Part shown: one piece after another, positions 31,101 to 39,918 of the stretch
How the letters are laid out: each line of letters opens with the position of its first letter
Position numbering within the stretch: position 1 is the first letter of the stretch
Source of the DNA: Lentinus brumalis
Lineage: Eukaryota > Basidiomycota > Agaricomycetes > Polyporales > Polyporaceae
Direction: 5' to 3'
Assembly: GCA_001792895.1 (NCBI GenBank)
Contig: MARA01000056.1
Span: forward strand, 147,887-211,886
Length of the DNA stretch: 64,000 bases
Position numbers and translations under genes: made by a program
Notes under the pieces: generated by a model
What the model saw: only the letters and a program-made list of their open reading frames with translations
The model's database searches: none
What the model was told of the DNA's origin: nothing

Positions 31101-31913
31101 AAGCCGTTTGGATCTTGTGGTTATATCCAGACGTGCTTCACGGATGGACTCCTCCAGCGCAAGCTGTACTTCGCGTTCATCATCACTCGAGTCAAGCTCC
31201 CGCCACACATCATCCTCAAACGATGTATCCAGACCTTCGATGTCCGGTAGGGTAGGAGATGGATTCGGAGTCGCAGGTACTAGCCACGCTACCGGAATCG
31301 GACCAAGAGGATCGATCTCGGGGTCCTCGCAAAGGCTAAACCAGTCGGGAAGAAGCCTAGGAGAAACAGGGACATCTACAGGATTCAGACGCGGGCTAGG
31401 TAAGCCTGGTCCCAACACGGTTGTCCATCCTCCCTGCTCCGGCAAGCCGCCATTTCGGCGCTCGTCCACGAAGCTCAACGCAAGGTCCAATGCGTCGTCC
31501 TCGTCCCTTGACTCAGGCTGCGAATCATCGCGCCACTCGAGCCAATTGTTCGGTGCGGCGTTGTCTCCGTCGCGCACCTCGGCATCATGACTTGGCTCAG
31601 CCACGCCCTCCACTCTGGAGACAGACATGTCCCCTCGTAGATTCCGAGCCCGCCTCCGAGTCACGCGCCCTCCAGCCGCAGACGCTGCCAGCGCCGCAAG
31701 GTTGTCTACACCCCATCGAGCCGCCAACTCAAGGTCAGCAGCCGACTGCAGCGCAGTTCCCGAACGGCCCCTGGTCGTCACTGGAGTATCACGATATAGG
31801 TCTACAGGGCTGGTAGACTCACCAATACTGCCCGTAGTTTGGAACCCACGCGAGACGGCCACCTCCTGAGAGGTCCGAACTGCGCGTGCCATGTTCTTCG
31901 TTGTAGTCGACAT
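25071..31913 (-). CDS. Gag-Pol polyprotein of the Ty3/gypsy element
   Basis: Single uninterrupted frame of 2,280 codons. Approximate order by residue: a long acidic, Ser/Asp-rich N-terminal region (1-440), the Gag core (about 455-610), a CCHC zinc knuckle CFNCRDTGHESRNC (about 709), an aspartic protease with MDSGS (about 1054), reverse transcriptase with the YLDD catalytic box (about 1373), RNase H (VTDAS about 1526, CTDHKALEHL about 1596, NVLADALSR about 1637), an integrase zinc-binding region (HAHSLLAHLG ... CQTCGVC) and the integrase core with D (IDFVGP, about 1954), D (ISDRDS, about 2018) and E (TDGATERAN, about 2054). All catalytic residues are present. Gag and Pol share one frame, so no frameshift is needed between them. 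The last residues are out of frame relative to the family, so the chromodomain is missing from this product. Confidence 0.93.
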   Translation of the reverse strand: MSTTTKNMARAVRTSQEVAVSRGFQTTGSIGESTSPVDLYRDTPVTTRGRSGTALQSAADLELAARWGVDNLAALAASAAGGRVTRRRARNLRGDMSVSRVEGVAEPSHDAEVRDGDNAAPNNWLEWRDDSQPESRDEDDALDLALSFVDERRNGGLPEQGGWTTVLGPGLPSPRLNPVDVPVSPRLLPDWFSLCEDPEIDPLGPIPVAWLVPATPNPSPTLPDIEGLDTSFEDDVWRELDSSDDEREVQLALEESIREARLDITTRSKRLDAMEAMAVVVEVPSEPEEPSGHHGRFSANQKQKNVPRYAQHSVFGRSFGSGPRQGTSAARQSVPPNSPSLPRTSERLQPDQFRRDTSQVPGGGWFSTTTSTNQGGPPTGPPTDSSDSDSSSSDTTSSSDTESDSGESDLSSEPGYDKKSGRRRQGKTAAERRHRSRQKKVKRLRKALAGVKIKPPFTYDGSADIDLFNQWTYEIDTWRELNGLDDDLALKIVVQFLRGDAGKFFMKHVATSPRGWTIPKLYEALFDYCFPMDYKASLRRRLERNSQDKRKVRDYVRDILHLAARFPDVSDFQIVQIFWKGLLPHLRVALVEKGLDPEKHSLAKLAKYASRKEAALAEARKEMREFEGQVPGRTWGRFSNRATGPEPYKPREGHRENRTAPDGSQKSKPSEFPSQQRKRDGQRDSAGKSERRERTNPLSKDERDKLRAEGRCFNCRDTGHESRNCPKRKTARAPHISVGAASVSFAELEQMAARARQSAKGIFVGSVRIGMPATDRTGDWVLRAHPADCVEYLLTLLVSYHNPADALDAGMEPEDRFTIRTENGDYDDDRFWVIDHLAAAETPDEFLVSRVQLSDPEWGISDMLQEAWTEYAALPPRPEWGSGFPSRDSPDDRHPAVFWLRAKMTEALRVEFPSLDAAGLVVRVDLIPDGYCLSVPLNGPTIEVSHEDVRSPTFDVRAILCSMIDPDDIVQFDERAERESRRRQRRMAIMTCAVSVGSRKANKGKQRTRASEKPPSNWLPAIEATSARVKDPTRVLPLPVTVTAYVNGHLVSAMMDSGSMTDMMSTTLVDQLKIAKEVIAKPLPLHMAVQGSKSNVSCVATAEFVYQDISCQRTFDVVNLDTYDIILGTPFMFQHRVALGLNPARVVIGSAVPLPIIGEEVAVISAAVVDMLEGHLENLRDLLRSEAADLCQDGARAELPPLRAINHTIPLIDETKIYSWRPSKCPEALKPLWRAKKSDYVDTGRWQLAAGTNACPMLMLPKPAREDGILRLRTVVDKRQQNANTQKMTAPLPDMDAILRNVVSHKYRSLIDGKDAYEQIRVVPEHVPRTLFSTPDGTMVSLVLQQGDVNGPATYQAVMNYIFSSYIGVFMDVYLDDIVIYSDTIEDHVKHVRMIFDVLRKEKFFLGADKMQFFASKLKILGHIIDEHGIAMDPHKVDSVVNWKVPTNKSLLSSFLGAVGFLAPDCEGIRIPMGVLAPLTGTTRPWKWGPTQQRAFEQVKDVVHRWRNNRRVALDFSEGAAMINLVTDASLTGASGYISQGDDLAKARIVTFWSGKFQPAQQNYPVHERELLAIIESLKRFRPLLYGAQFRICTDHKALEHLMRQKQLSPRQNRWLDVLHEFNFDICYIPGSTNVLADALSRIYSDEPVGIERAGSEYVSMDDEDAASVHSDLSAQTVRAIYTAAAAVIDFAPRRSARLAQHPRDPGDYRRMAGLGAHRGPRSSALTDCTSASIQASVTASEDESDKLRSDTALTMLDHTSAATQSGISTAPISDDLSHGAATGLQRVPSDVGSTGTSGRLDSPASGVLSTVVSTASELGLSFPTCLRGRYTDDAYFRKIVADPAAFPLFQYTDGLLYKQEGDSYLLCVPDVLLGPRKARELLIRHAHSLLAHLGSRKTLDYLRGELWWPEMVSDVAAYCQTCGVCATTKTTTTRPMGLLRPLPVPRRPWQYIGIDFVGPLPGSQNRHGTFDMICVIIDHLTSMVHLVPTKQTYGAKDVAEVVFEHVYKLHGLPERIISDRDSLFTSIFWRRLHELLGTELRLSSSYHPQTDGATERANRTMTQMLRQCVSPDQTDWVQRLPAIELAMNMARSETTGFSPFFLNYGQMPRSLVWSGESDYPGVRTFALRMKQAVMAAHDAIIAARVGQTVQANRRRRPASFTEGDLVYLSTKNLALPQGRARKLVPKYLGPFSISKVIVDGATYQLDLPRELRARGIHDAFHASLLRPHIPNDDRRFPGRQFHQLPGFGRTRASGRSIASCHMWARARTPSSNSNGLLGM

Positions 31914-32012
31914 AATGAATGAAATGAACCGGTTATGGGTTTTCTGAAGCGTACGGGTGATCAGGCCGACGCAGGGTTTAAGGAATACAGAGGAGAAAAA
32001 GAACTCAAAAAA

Positions 32013-32356
32013 TGTAAGGTGTCGAAGCGCTGTCCGCTAGACTGTCGGCAAGCTGGGCGGAAGTCGAGGGGGCGGAAAGAGCGTCGAAGGCACCGGAGCG
32101 CAGAGACACACGATGAATGAGTAGGAAAGACTCTGTATGTCAAGAGCTGGGGTATCGAACCCTGGTACATGAGTGCTAAGTACTGTACACGACAAGACTT
32201 GTGAGACAACCGGAACACAAAAGGTACAGTACAATAAGAGAACGAATAAGGAAACTAGAAGTCGTACGAGACTGGATACAAGACAATGAGACCTGAGAAG
32301 ACGGCCTGAACCGGCCGTCGTCCGAACGCGGTAAGCTAGACGCCGCTCGCCTTACA
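32013..32356 (-). repeat. 5' LTR of the retrotransposon
   Basis: 344 bp, identical to the 3' LTR. It carries the promoter for the minus-strand transcript by family knowledge; I did not identify a TATA box with confidence. Confidence 0.93.
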
Positions 32357-32361
32357 GCGGC
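32357..32361. repeat. Target-site duplication, right
   Basis: GCGGC, matching 23572-23576. The uninterrupted paralogous site in unit 2 is near 41729. Confidence 0.9.
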
Positions 32362-35300
32362 CTCCGCCTTCCTGCTCGCCTTCGCGCGGCGTACCGCCGT
32401 CCGCCGTCCGTGGACGCCCTCCACGTCGCTCTCCCCATCCCGGAGCCCAGCGACGTCCTGCTGCTCGTCACTGATCTGCACCATGCCGCCGCGACGTCCG
32501 CCTGTCCTGCACGCATGGCCAGAGAACGGCGAAGCCGAATACCGGTACGTCTACTACGCTACTGTACTGCTACACCTGTAATGGTCAGTACGAGCAATAT
32601 ATCTTGTTCCCTTGATGCCTGTTGAGTGAGAACACGCCGGGAGTCAGCGATTGGTCGGCGAACGGACAGGCTGACGACGTACCCGCGTTCACACGTCCTG
32701 CAGACGACCCTGACGCTGGCGAGAACTCGGTGAGTGCCAGCGTGGTCACGACGAATTCGAAGACTCACCGAGCGTTCAGACGTCTTCTCCAGACACGGCG
32801 CGCTGCGCAACGAAGATGTGAGTTGAGCTGCAAGCGCGTCGCAGATGAAGAGACGCACCGCACACATGCACAAGTCAGAAGATACAGGGCTGGAACCTGC
32901 AGAAGGATAGCGTGAGTCGTCGTGCTTCGAAGACGCCAAGTACGATAACCTGACGTACCTCTTCGAGCAGCGAGTGCTCGTGGTCCTGCTGGAGACGTCG
33001 ACGCTGTCAGCCAGGGCCCGAGTCATCGTGTCGACGACGCACCTCACTTACGACGTCCTCGCACTCGTTCGCAGTGAGCACGCGTCTTGCGGTGTGCGAC
33101 GGCGGCACGGAGCAGGGCAGGCGGACGTGCAGAGCGAGGGGACACGTTGCTGACCAGCTGCCAGCTGCCAGACGAGAAGGAGCAGAGTCACGACGACGTG
33201 GGGGCGCGGAGAGAGCCTGCGAGTACTCCAAGCAAGTACGCGGTCATCGTCTTCCTCGGTTTCGGTGTGTTTGGCCGTTTGCTCACGCTCTCTGATTCGC
33301 GCAGCGTCCGCCTCGACGGCCGATGGATATCCAGGGCGGGAGTATCAATGGAAGGACGCGCGGTCCGCATGTCGTGAATCGGGCTAATTTGACGGTGAGC
33401 GCTCCGTCCGTGCAATCTTTCTCGCTTTCTCGACTTCTGATGACGACGAGTTTGTTCTAGGTTTTATCGGCGCGGTGCTGCAGCAGGACCCTTGATGGGA
33501 ATGAACTTGAATGGAGCTCGCGGACATGCCGTGCAGATGGTTCGTCGAGGACTCGAGTCTCGGACGCGGCCTTGGATGGTGGGGACGTTCCAGCGCGGTA
33601 TACTCTGTTGATCGAGCGTGCGCACGAATGCTGGAACGCTGACATGAGTGCAGCGTTGCCGGGACGTTTGCGCCTGCGCATGGAAACACGTTCTTGCACG
33701 ACTTCGACAAAGGTGAAACCATTTTCATTATTTCCGTTCACACCTACTGAACCATATCAACAGTGTACGTACGAGATCCGCAAACACTTCTGCGACAACT
33801 CCGCGGGTCCTCCAGTGCCGGCATGCTGCTGTGAACGACTCGCACGGCCACCCCGGAAATAGCAGGGTCGCACCGCTCAGAGTCCAGACCGCCGCCTTGG
33901 AAGGTCGAATCAAGACCCGCTAGAAGCAAGCAACGTCCCGACGAGACGTCGAGCACAGAACCGTCGCGCCCTCGCGCCCTCGCATCCATTGGTCCACTGA
34001 ACAACTCACACACGTCATGGCACCCCGACACGTCTGAGACGTCGTCGGGAGACGGCTCCGCCGCCTTCGTGCCCAATCAAGCAGCGTGCGCCGCTCTCCC
34101 GGTGCATCCTGCACGGCCCCCGCACATCCACGAGTCCGTCGCCATTCCACGGCCTCCAGCCCGTCCTACACGCAAACCCGGAGAGCGGTGGTACAGGTAT
34201 CATGTCTACGCTACAGTAATCACTAGGTTTGTAATGGTCAGCGAACGCGCAATATATCTCGTTCGTCCGATCTCTGTGGGATGCGAAGGCCTCGGAACGT
34301 CAGTGATCTGCTAGCACAAGCGGAGGAACTGACGTACCCGCGCTCTCGCTCTCAGGCGTCCTGTAGACGGACCTCGACGCTGGCAAGAACTCGGTGAGTG
34401 CTATACAGGACTTCGGCTCTTCCGGAGACTCACTGACTGTTCGGACCGCCTTCTAGACGCAGCGCACTGTAGAGAGAAGATGAGAAGGCGTCGCCATTGA
34501 ACACGGAAACGCACCGCGCCGTCGAAGAGAGATGCAGCGTCCAGAAGGCTGCAGAAGCACAATAAGTCGGTGAGTGCCTCGTTCGTCGAGCACGCTATGC
34601 GGGAGACCCTGACGCACCGCTTCTGGACAGGGACGGGAGTCTGAATGAGCACGAGGAGGGCTCTGGTCCGAGTCAGCCCGTGGTCGGATCCGCCGCTCTG
34701 AAGACACACGTACCTTGCCAGCTCGTGCAACTGCGGAGTCTCCGACATCCTCGGCACTCTTCTGTTCAGCAAGCTGGCGACGGACAGCGGACACAGGCTG
34801 GAGAGCAAGGCGGTCGAGAGAGGGCTGCCGGCGAGCTGCAGGTTGGAATGGAGGTGGAGTCAAGAGGATGGCGTGCGGAGGCCCGGGAGCCGATAGTCGA
34901 GCAACGTACGTTCGCTCGTGTTCGTTTCCGGGTGTTTGGTCGCTTGCTCACGGTACCGCGTAGCTGGTTGCTGATGGAGGCTTGCGATTCGCACATGGAA
35001 GACCTCGGACGGCGCCGTGCATGTCGCAACCTCTCAAGGTGAGCGCTCCGTCTCGTATCGAGCATCGTCTTCGAATGTTCTGACTCGGACGGCCGCGGGC
35101 TCGTTCTAGGTTGCATCGGCCGCCGGTGCTGCAGCAGGACCCTTGATGGGACGCCGCGGATGAACTCAGCCTTGCGGGCGTGCCGTGCGGACGGCGGTTC
35201 GTCGAGGACTCGAGTCTTGGACGGGACGGTGGATGGCCGGTATGTTCTAGTACGGTATGCTTTGCTGATTAAGTGTACGCACGCTGACTAGAGTGCAGCA

Positions 35301-36105
35301 TTGTGGGGACGTCTGCGCCTGCGCATGGACGAGTTCTTGCACGACTCCGACAAGGATAGACCCGTCTGTCAAGGCAGAATCCGGCGGCGAGGTTGCGTGC
35401 GACTGTCCTTCCGGCTGAGCGGATCCGAATTTGCTGCCAGATCGAGGGAAGCCGCGAAGGTTCGTTCACGGCAGGGCGGCGGCGGTGCTCGTCTGTACGT
35501 CTGCGCCCTCCCGCTTCTCGTGGACAACTGATAGACTTGTTCTGTACAGCTGCGACATCGTGCATTGCACAGAACGTGCATTACGACAGCTCTCCGTCCT
35601 GCGAGTGCTCGTAAGGCTGCCACTTGGAGGGAGGACGAGGGAGGGACGCGTTTCAACTGAAGTCGGGATGGACGTGTGAACGCGCGGTCGAGTGAACACG
35701 GACGATCGGTACGTTTCTCCTTCTCTTCCAGAACAATCTCTGATCCGTTCGTTCTTCGCTCCTCCAGGCTCCGAGGCTATACTGGTCAATTGCGGTTAGG
35801 ACAGTGCGCAGCACGCAAGAACCCGGCACAGGTACGTACCTCAAACGAGAATTTATCGTCCGTCCACGGCCCGTCTGTCACGGCATTCGAGGCGCACAGT
35901 GACTTGCTCGTCGCTGCTGGACGCAAGCAACGGCGGCCGTGTACCTTTGAGCTCTGCTCGAATTGCTGGCACGTCCAAGGACTGGACGGTCGAGCGAGCG
36001 AGGAGAGCTGCTGAACGATCACTTGCAGCGGCCGAACAGCCGCGACATGATGGCTGCCGTTGCCCCTCGTGTTCTGATTCCGTCGCGTGTCGAACACATC
36101 ACGAA
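32362..36105 (+). other. Variable intron-rich block, unit 1
   Basis: No complete gene recognised. The plus strand carries many exon-like pieces bounded by strong splice signals, for example AACTCG|GTGAGT at 32728 and again at 34392, and CTCAAG|GTGAGC near 35039. One piece (33780-33850) encodes C-x10-C in the order HFCDNSAGPPVPACC, the spacing of the Cys module at 15.3-18.1 kb, with the last ligand replaced by Glu. An internal direct duplication of about 1.65 kb is visible: 32677 pairs with 34332, 33400 with 35040 and 33692 with 35334. Frames are broken between pieces, so this is most likely decayed gene sequence. Confidence 0.45.
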
Positions 36106-36454
36106 GGAGACATCAGAAGCACGCAGGACGGCGCTCCGTCTCGATCTCGATGGCACTCGCCCATTGGGCAGCTTTTCCCGGCTGCTGGACCCTGAAGAAC
36201 ATAGCGGCCAATTCGGAGACGGTGGCACAAGCACGCTACGAACGTTGAGTCCCCTTGGGAACATGTTCACTGGTACGTTCTCGCATGCTTGCGTACAGAA
36301 CACGTTCTGATGCTATTTTAAACAGATATGCAGGTCATGCACGACGGCCGATGACAGCAAGACTGCGCGGCACGGACAAGAAACACGGCGGGGAGTATTA
36401 CTGTACGTACATCAAGAACTAGACTACGAATGCCACCGGTCCGAAATAGAATCG

Positions 36455-37474
36455 TCAAACCCAATCTGCGTCGTCGGCAGACTCGATCTCCTCCACCTCC
36501 GCCTCCTCATGCTCGTCCACGGCAAGATGCTGCTCGAGCCGGTCGTCGGAGAACACGTAGCGGCTCTGGAACCCGGAAGCGGCGCCGACGAATGTCAGCG
36601 CAGTGTGCGGCCCACGCTTCGGGTGCTTCGGCTTGCGGTTCGTCACCGGGCGGGCTCGGGGGAGGTTGATGTCGCTCCGCTGACGGCGGGACGGCTTGGC
36701 GGCAGTGCTGCTGTCGTCGAGCGGGAGGACGAAGACGGACCTGAGGTCACTAAGAGGGTGCATAACGCGCTCGACAGGCTGAGGACGTGGAGGTGGGGGA
36801 GGGATCGCGCGGGAGAGCTCGCGGAGCTGGGCTGCTGCCCTGCGGTAGACGGCGAAGGAGCGCGGAGTGGCGGCAGGCTCGGGGCGCGCATTCGGGATGA
36901 CGCTCTCGGGGTCGTAGAGAGCGCGTTCGCGCTCGTCCTCGGTGGCACGGACGAGCCTGAGCTCACCGGACTTCCAGAGCTGCTTGAGCTCTTCGAGCGG
37001 CTTGTCGCCGCCGGGTATATAGCTGAGGTTGTCGAAGGGGATGTGGGCGGGCCACCCAGCCCATGTGTAGCCGAGCTTCCACACGACGCGCTCGGAGAAC
37101 GTCCGCGTCGTCCACCACAGCGAGGCGTCTGGAACGCCGGTGAGTGTCCCTGACGCGGGGAATGGAAGGTCAGTATTGCTGCCGGCGTCCTCGAGGATAT
37201 CAACGCGGTACTCACTGAGCTCCTGGTTCCACTCGGCACGCAGCTCCTCGCGCACAACGTCGCGGTCAGATTTCTTGAGCTTGGGGCGGTTCTCAGCGGT
37301 GGGATGCTGGAGGTCGAAGTAGACGAACTGGAGGCCGGTGCGCGGCGCGATATCGAAATGAGATCTGACTGGAGGCAAGGCAGTGGGGAGAGGAGGCAGG
37401 TCTGTCGCAACTAGGATCGTGTGCATGTAGATATGTCGAGCATCGCTAGCGAGCCGTGCTGGTGGGAATGTCAT
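36455..37474 (-). CDS. 339-codon protein, intact copy (unit 1)
   Basis: Function unknown. One uninterrupted frame. The N-terminal half looks folded (YFDLQHPTAENRPKLKKSDR ... LWWTTRTFSERVVWKLGYTW ... HIPFDNLSYIPGG), the middle is Pro-rich and the C-terminus basic, then acidic (DEHEEAEVEEIESADDADW). No signal peptide or catalytic motif is recognised. Units 2 and 3 carry copies broken by small indels, notably at a GA-rich run near 37385 that encodes the region just after the start. Because that run varies between copies, the true start may be further inside, near PPVRSHFD. The reverse-strand frames across it are shadows. Confidence 0.55.
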   Translation of the reverse strand: MTFPPARLASDARHIYMHTILVATDLPPLPTALPPVRSHFDIAPRTGLQFVYFDLQHPTAENRPKLKKSDRDVVREELRAEWNQELSEYRVDILEDAGSNTDLPFPASGTLTGVPDASLWWTTRTFSERVVWKLGYTWAGWPAHIPFDNLSYIPGGDKPLEELKQLWKSGELRLVRATEDERERALYDPESVIPNARPEPAATPRSFAVYRRAAAQLRELSRAIPPPPPRPQPVERVMHPLSDLRSVFVLPLDDSSTAAKPSRRQRSDINLPRARPVTNRKPKHPKRGPHTALTFVGAASGFQSRYVFSDDRLEQHLAVDEHEEAEVEEIESADDADWV

Positions 37475-38656
37475 CGATTTCTGTGCAGTGTTTTCGCTGG
37501 GCTGGAGGGTCGAAGGCCGCGGCGGGGTCGGGCAGTCCGTTATGGTAATCCGATTTCCTTATTCAGCCAGCCGCGGCGCCGCCGAGGGTAGCTCGCATCG
37601 GCATGCGTGCATCCTGGCAGACCATTAGAGGCATATTGAGAGGCCGTGTTCCTGGCGGGTCTGTGATGCCGGGGGGCCGAATGCCATAGCAATATGGCAG
37701 GCTTCGGACGGAGCGCTGGAGAACTTCAGGGTCCACTGATCGGAGTTCCTGATCGCACATGGCTGTCTGTACTGTCCTCGCAGTCCTCGGTCAAATTACC
37801 AGCTTGAAGAGCACAATATATGTCCTAGAGAGAGCTGGAGCAGCCATGAGATAGGCTGGGGAGACGCACTGCAGTCAGGATGGGTCGTACTGTTGGCAGC
37901 GGGCATGTGTTCCCAGCAGCTCACAGTGCCTGTCAGGGTCCACTTCCTTAAATCTTCCGCCTTCTGATCCGCTCGCAGACGTTCCAGGCTGGTTGCAGCA
38001 CGCAGGAGGCCATACTGACCTCTCAGATATGTCTGCACACAGGAAGTGCTGCATTGTGGTGCAGAACACACATAAGTAGTACTTATTTGACAGGATCCCA
38101 GTACTGCATGCCAGAGCAGCAGAGCGGAGGGGAGAGAGCCTGAGAACGGCGAGATTCCTCATCCAGATCGCTCTTCTAGCGGGAAGCCCACAGTCAGGGT
38201 CCATCTAAGTTGCGATCAAGTCCGACTCGAAGCTCGAAGGCCTGCCACCCAAGCCTCTCCCCGCCCTCTCCTGCAGCGTCCCCGCCCCTCCGAGGCTCGA
38301 GCAGCGCAGAGGAGCAGTAGCACAGATAGACAGAGACAGCAGTAGGACAGCAGCCAGAGATGCGAGGCCGAGACAATATATTTGAATTCCTGACATGTTC
38401 CAGGAGACCCCTCCCCCTGAACTCGCGTGTCCTTGCTGTACCCATCCACTATACACACTTTGCAACCCTCTCTACACTATATCCCCTCTGGAACTGTATA
38501 ACGAACTGTTTGTTTCCGTGGCAGGAACGCGCATGCGGTTAGCGCGAGATGCGAGATGCGATCTCGCCTCGAGGCTACCAACCGCGGTCCGCGGCGACGG
38601 GTCCAGACCTCCGCTGTGTACTCTACAGCCATCACGCAGCCGGACTTCGGGCGGTG
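37475..38656. other. Spacer with small minus frames, unit 1
   Basis: Contains minus frames at 37563-37760 (identical in all copies, no motif) and 38205-38465. The latter has a hydrophobic stretch (LGLASLAAVLLLSLSICA), but its frame is not kept in units 2 and 3, which argues against a gene. The plus strand near 38600-38700 holds a hydrophobic frame (VIVIVFIPIVSL) matching the membrane tail of the decayed gene ending at 20525. Confidence 0.4.
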
Positions 38657-39114
38657 ATCGTGATAGTATTCATTCCAATCGTATCTCTAATGCAACGTGA
38701 CAAGTCGTGTGTCTAGCTACGACTATAACCTGCTACAGCGGGCTACAGACAACAGAAACGGAGACGGGACATGGAGGATCCGGGTTGAGTCGTGCGAGAT
38801 GATAAAAGTACAGTGCGGGTATGCGCCCGGGGGAACATTACGATTATCTATGCGATATCGAGCGAGGGTTCGAGCGTCATGCGGGAATTCCGGAAGCGCA
38901 ATCACGGGAAAGGAGGAAGAGCACGGTGGAAGAATTAAGGAAAGTGTACAGCGCGCAGGGGAGAAGAGGCGGAGATGAAGGAAGCAGCGTCCATGGAGGA
39001 ACCCTCCGAAGCATAATGTGAGAGAATAGACATGGGAAGCCCCGCAGTTCGGACAGCGGGTCGTCGGGGCACGGAACGGAGGAAACAAGGGCGCAGCGGA
39101 AGACGCGGTGGCCG

Positions 39115-39918
39115 TCACCGGGACGCCGAGCGCCGCCTGCTGCTATCCCGCCTCACGGAGCGTCCACCCGAGCGGCCGTCGCCCCACTCGATCTTCGGGG
39201 TCAGGTTCGTGAGAAGCCGCTTGAAGAGCGGGTCTGCGCTCGTCTTCGTCGGGCTGCTGCCCTTGCTGCGGCTCCCGCTGCTGTGCGAGTGCGACATCGT
39301 GCGCGTGTGCGACGACGACGACTTGCGCGAGTCGCTCACGACCTCGAGGCGGCCGCCCTTGGGCGGGGCGATGATGTACTGCTCGCCCTTGCGCGGCGGC
39401 GGGAGCTTGATCGCCTGCCCGGGCACGTACTTGTACTCCATCACGACCTGGCGCGTCCCGGGCGGCGGTGGCGGGTAGCCCGCCGGAGATGTCCGCGGGA
39501 CGGCTTGATGTGCGCCGGGAGCCACAGGGGTCGGGTATGGGTAGCGGCCTGCTGGAGGCTGCGAACCTGTGCGGTTGCGTGATGAAGATGAGGGGCGTGG
39601 TGCGCGCGGGTCGGGCTGGGCGGCGTAGGCGTACGCTCGCGAGGTGTGCCCTGGCGGTGGGCTCGCAGCGGCGGCGGGCAGAGTCCGGGAGCGGGTGGGC
39701 TGCGGACGGTCGTGGTGCCGAGGTGCTGGCTGGGGGTATGTCTCTTGCCGGGCGGGGGTGCGGGCAGCCGGGCGAGAGGAGGACGCCTGGTCCTCGGGGA
39801 GGAAGGGGTTGGAATATGTGGGAGCGTGATACCTTTGCTCGGTCGCCCACTTCCCAACTCCCTTCATTTTGGCTTGGTAACGCTCGATGGCGTCCGGGGA
39901 GTAGTCGCATTCCGTCAT
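39115..39918 (-). CDS. 267-codon disordered protein, unit 2 copy
   Basis: Same protein as the unit 1 copy at 20976-21779, identical over the translated frame. It keeps the in-frame candidate intron after GRLEV. Confidence 0.65.
   Translation of the reverse strand: MTECDYSPDAIERYQAKMKGVGKWATEQRYHAPTYSNPFLPEDQASSSRPAARTPARQETYPQPAPRHHDRPQPTRSRTLPAAAASPPPGHTSRAYAYAAQPDPRAPRPSSSSRNRTGSQPPAGRYPYPTPVAPGAHQAVPRTSPAGYPPPPPGTRQVVMEYKYVPGQAIKLPPPRKGEQYIIAPPKGGRLEVVSDSRKSSSSHTRTMSHSHSSGSRSKGSSPTKTSADPLFKRLLTNLTPKIEWGDGRSGGRSVRRDSSRRRSASR

Larger units (their letters stand above)
23577..32356 (-). mobile_element. Ty3/gypsy LTR retrotransposon, chromodomain class
   Basis: An 8,780 bp element in reverse orientation. 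Its ends are identical 344 bp LTRs starting TGTAAGG and finishing CCTTACA, flanked by a 5 bp GCGGC duplication. Domain order in the long frame is Gag, zinc knuckle, protease, reverse transcriptase, RNase H, integrase, then an out-of-frame chromodomain; this order defines Ty3/gypsy chromoviruses. Purine-rich GGAGGGCGAG just inside the 3' LTR (23921-23932, minus) could be the polypurine tract. No TGG-type tRNA primer site follows the 5' LTR; the sequence there is T-rich (TTTTTTGAGTTC). Units 2-4 have the uninterrupted site. Identical LTRs and a long open frame indicate a very recent insertion. Confidence 0.95.
20487..38656. repeat. Tandem array unit 1 (contains retrotransposon)
   Basis: First copy of the array. 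Similarity to the later copies starts at about 20487, inside the membrane-tail exon of the decayed family member, and runs to the same point of the next copy at 38657. Without the 8,785 bp insertion it is about 9.4 kb. The part around 20.88-22.70 kb and from 36.1 kb on is nearly identical to later units. The part between (22.70-36.1 kb) is clearly diverged and about 390 bp longer near its end. Confidence 0.9.

Noticed and set aside
38205..38465. Minus frame with a membrane-like stretch
   Set aside because: Frame is not preserved in units 2 and 3 despite near-identical DNA, so selection on it is unlikely.
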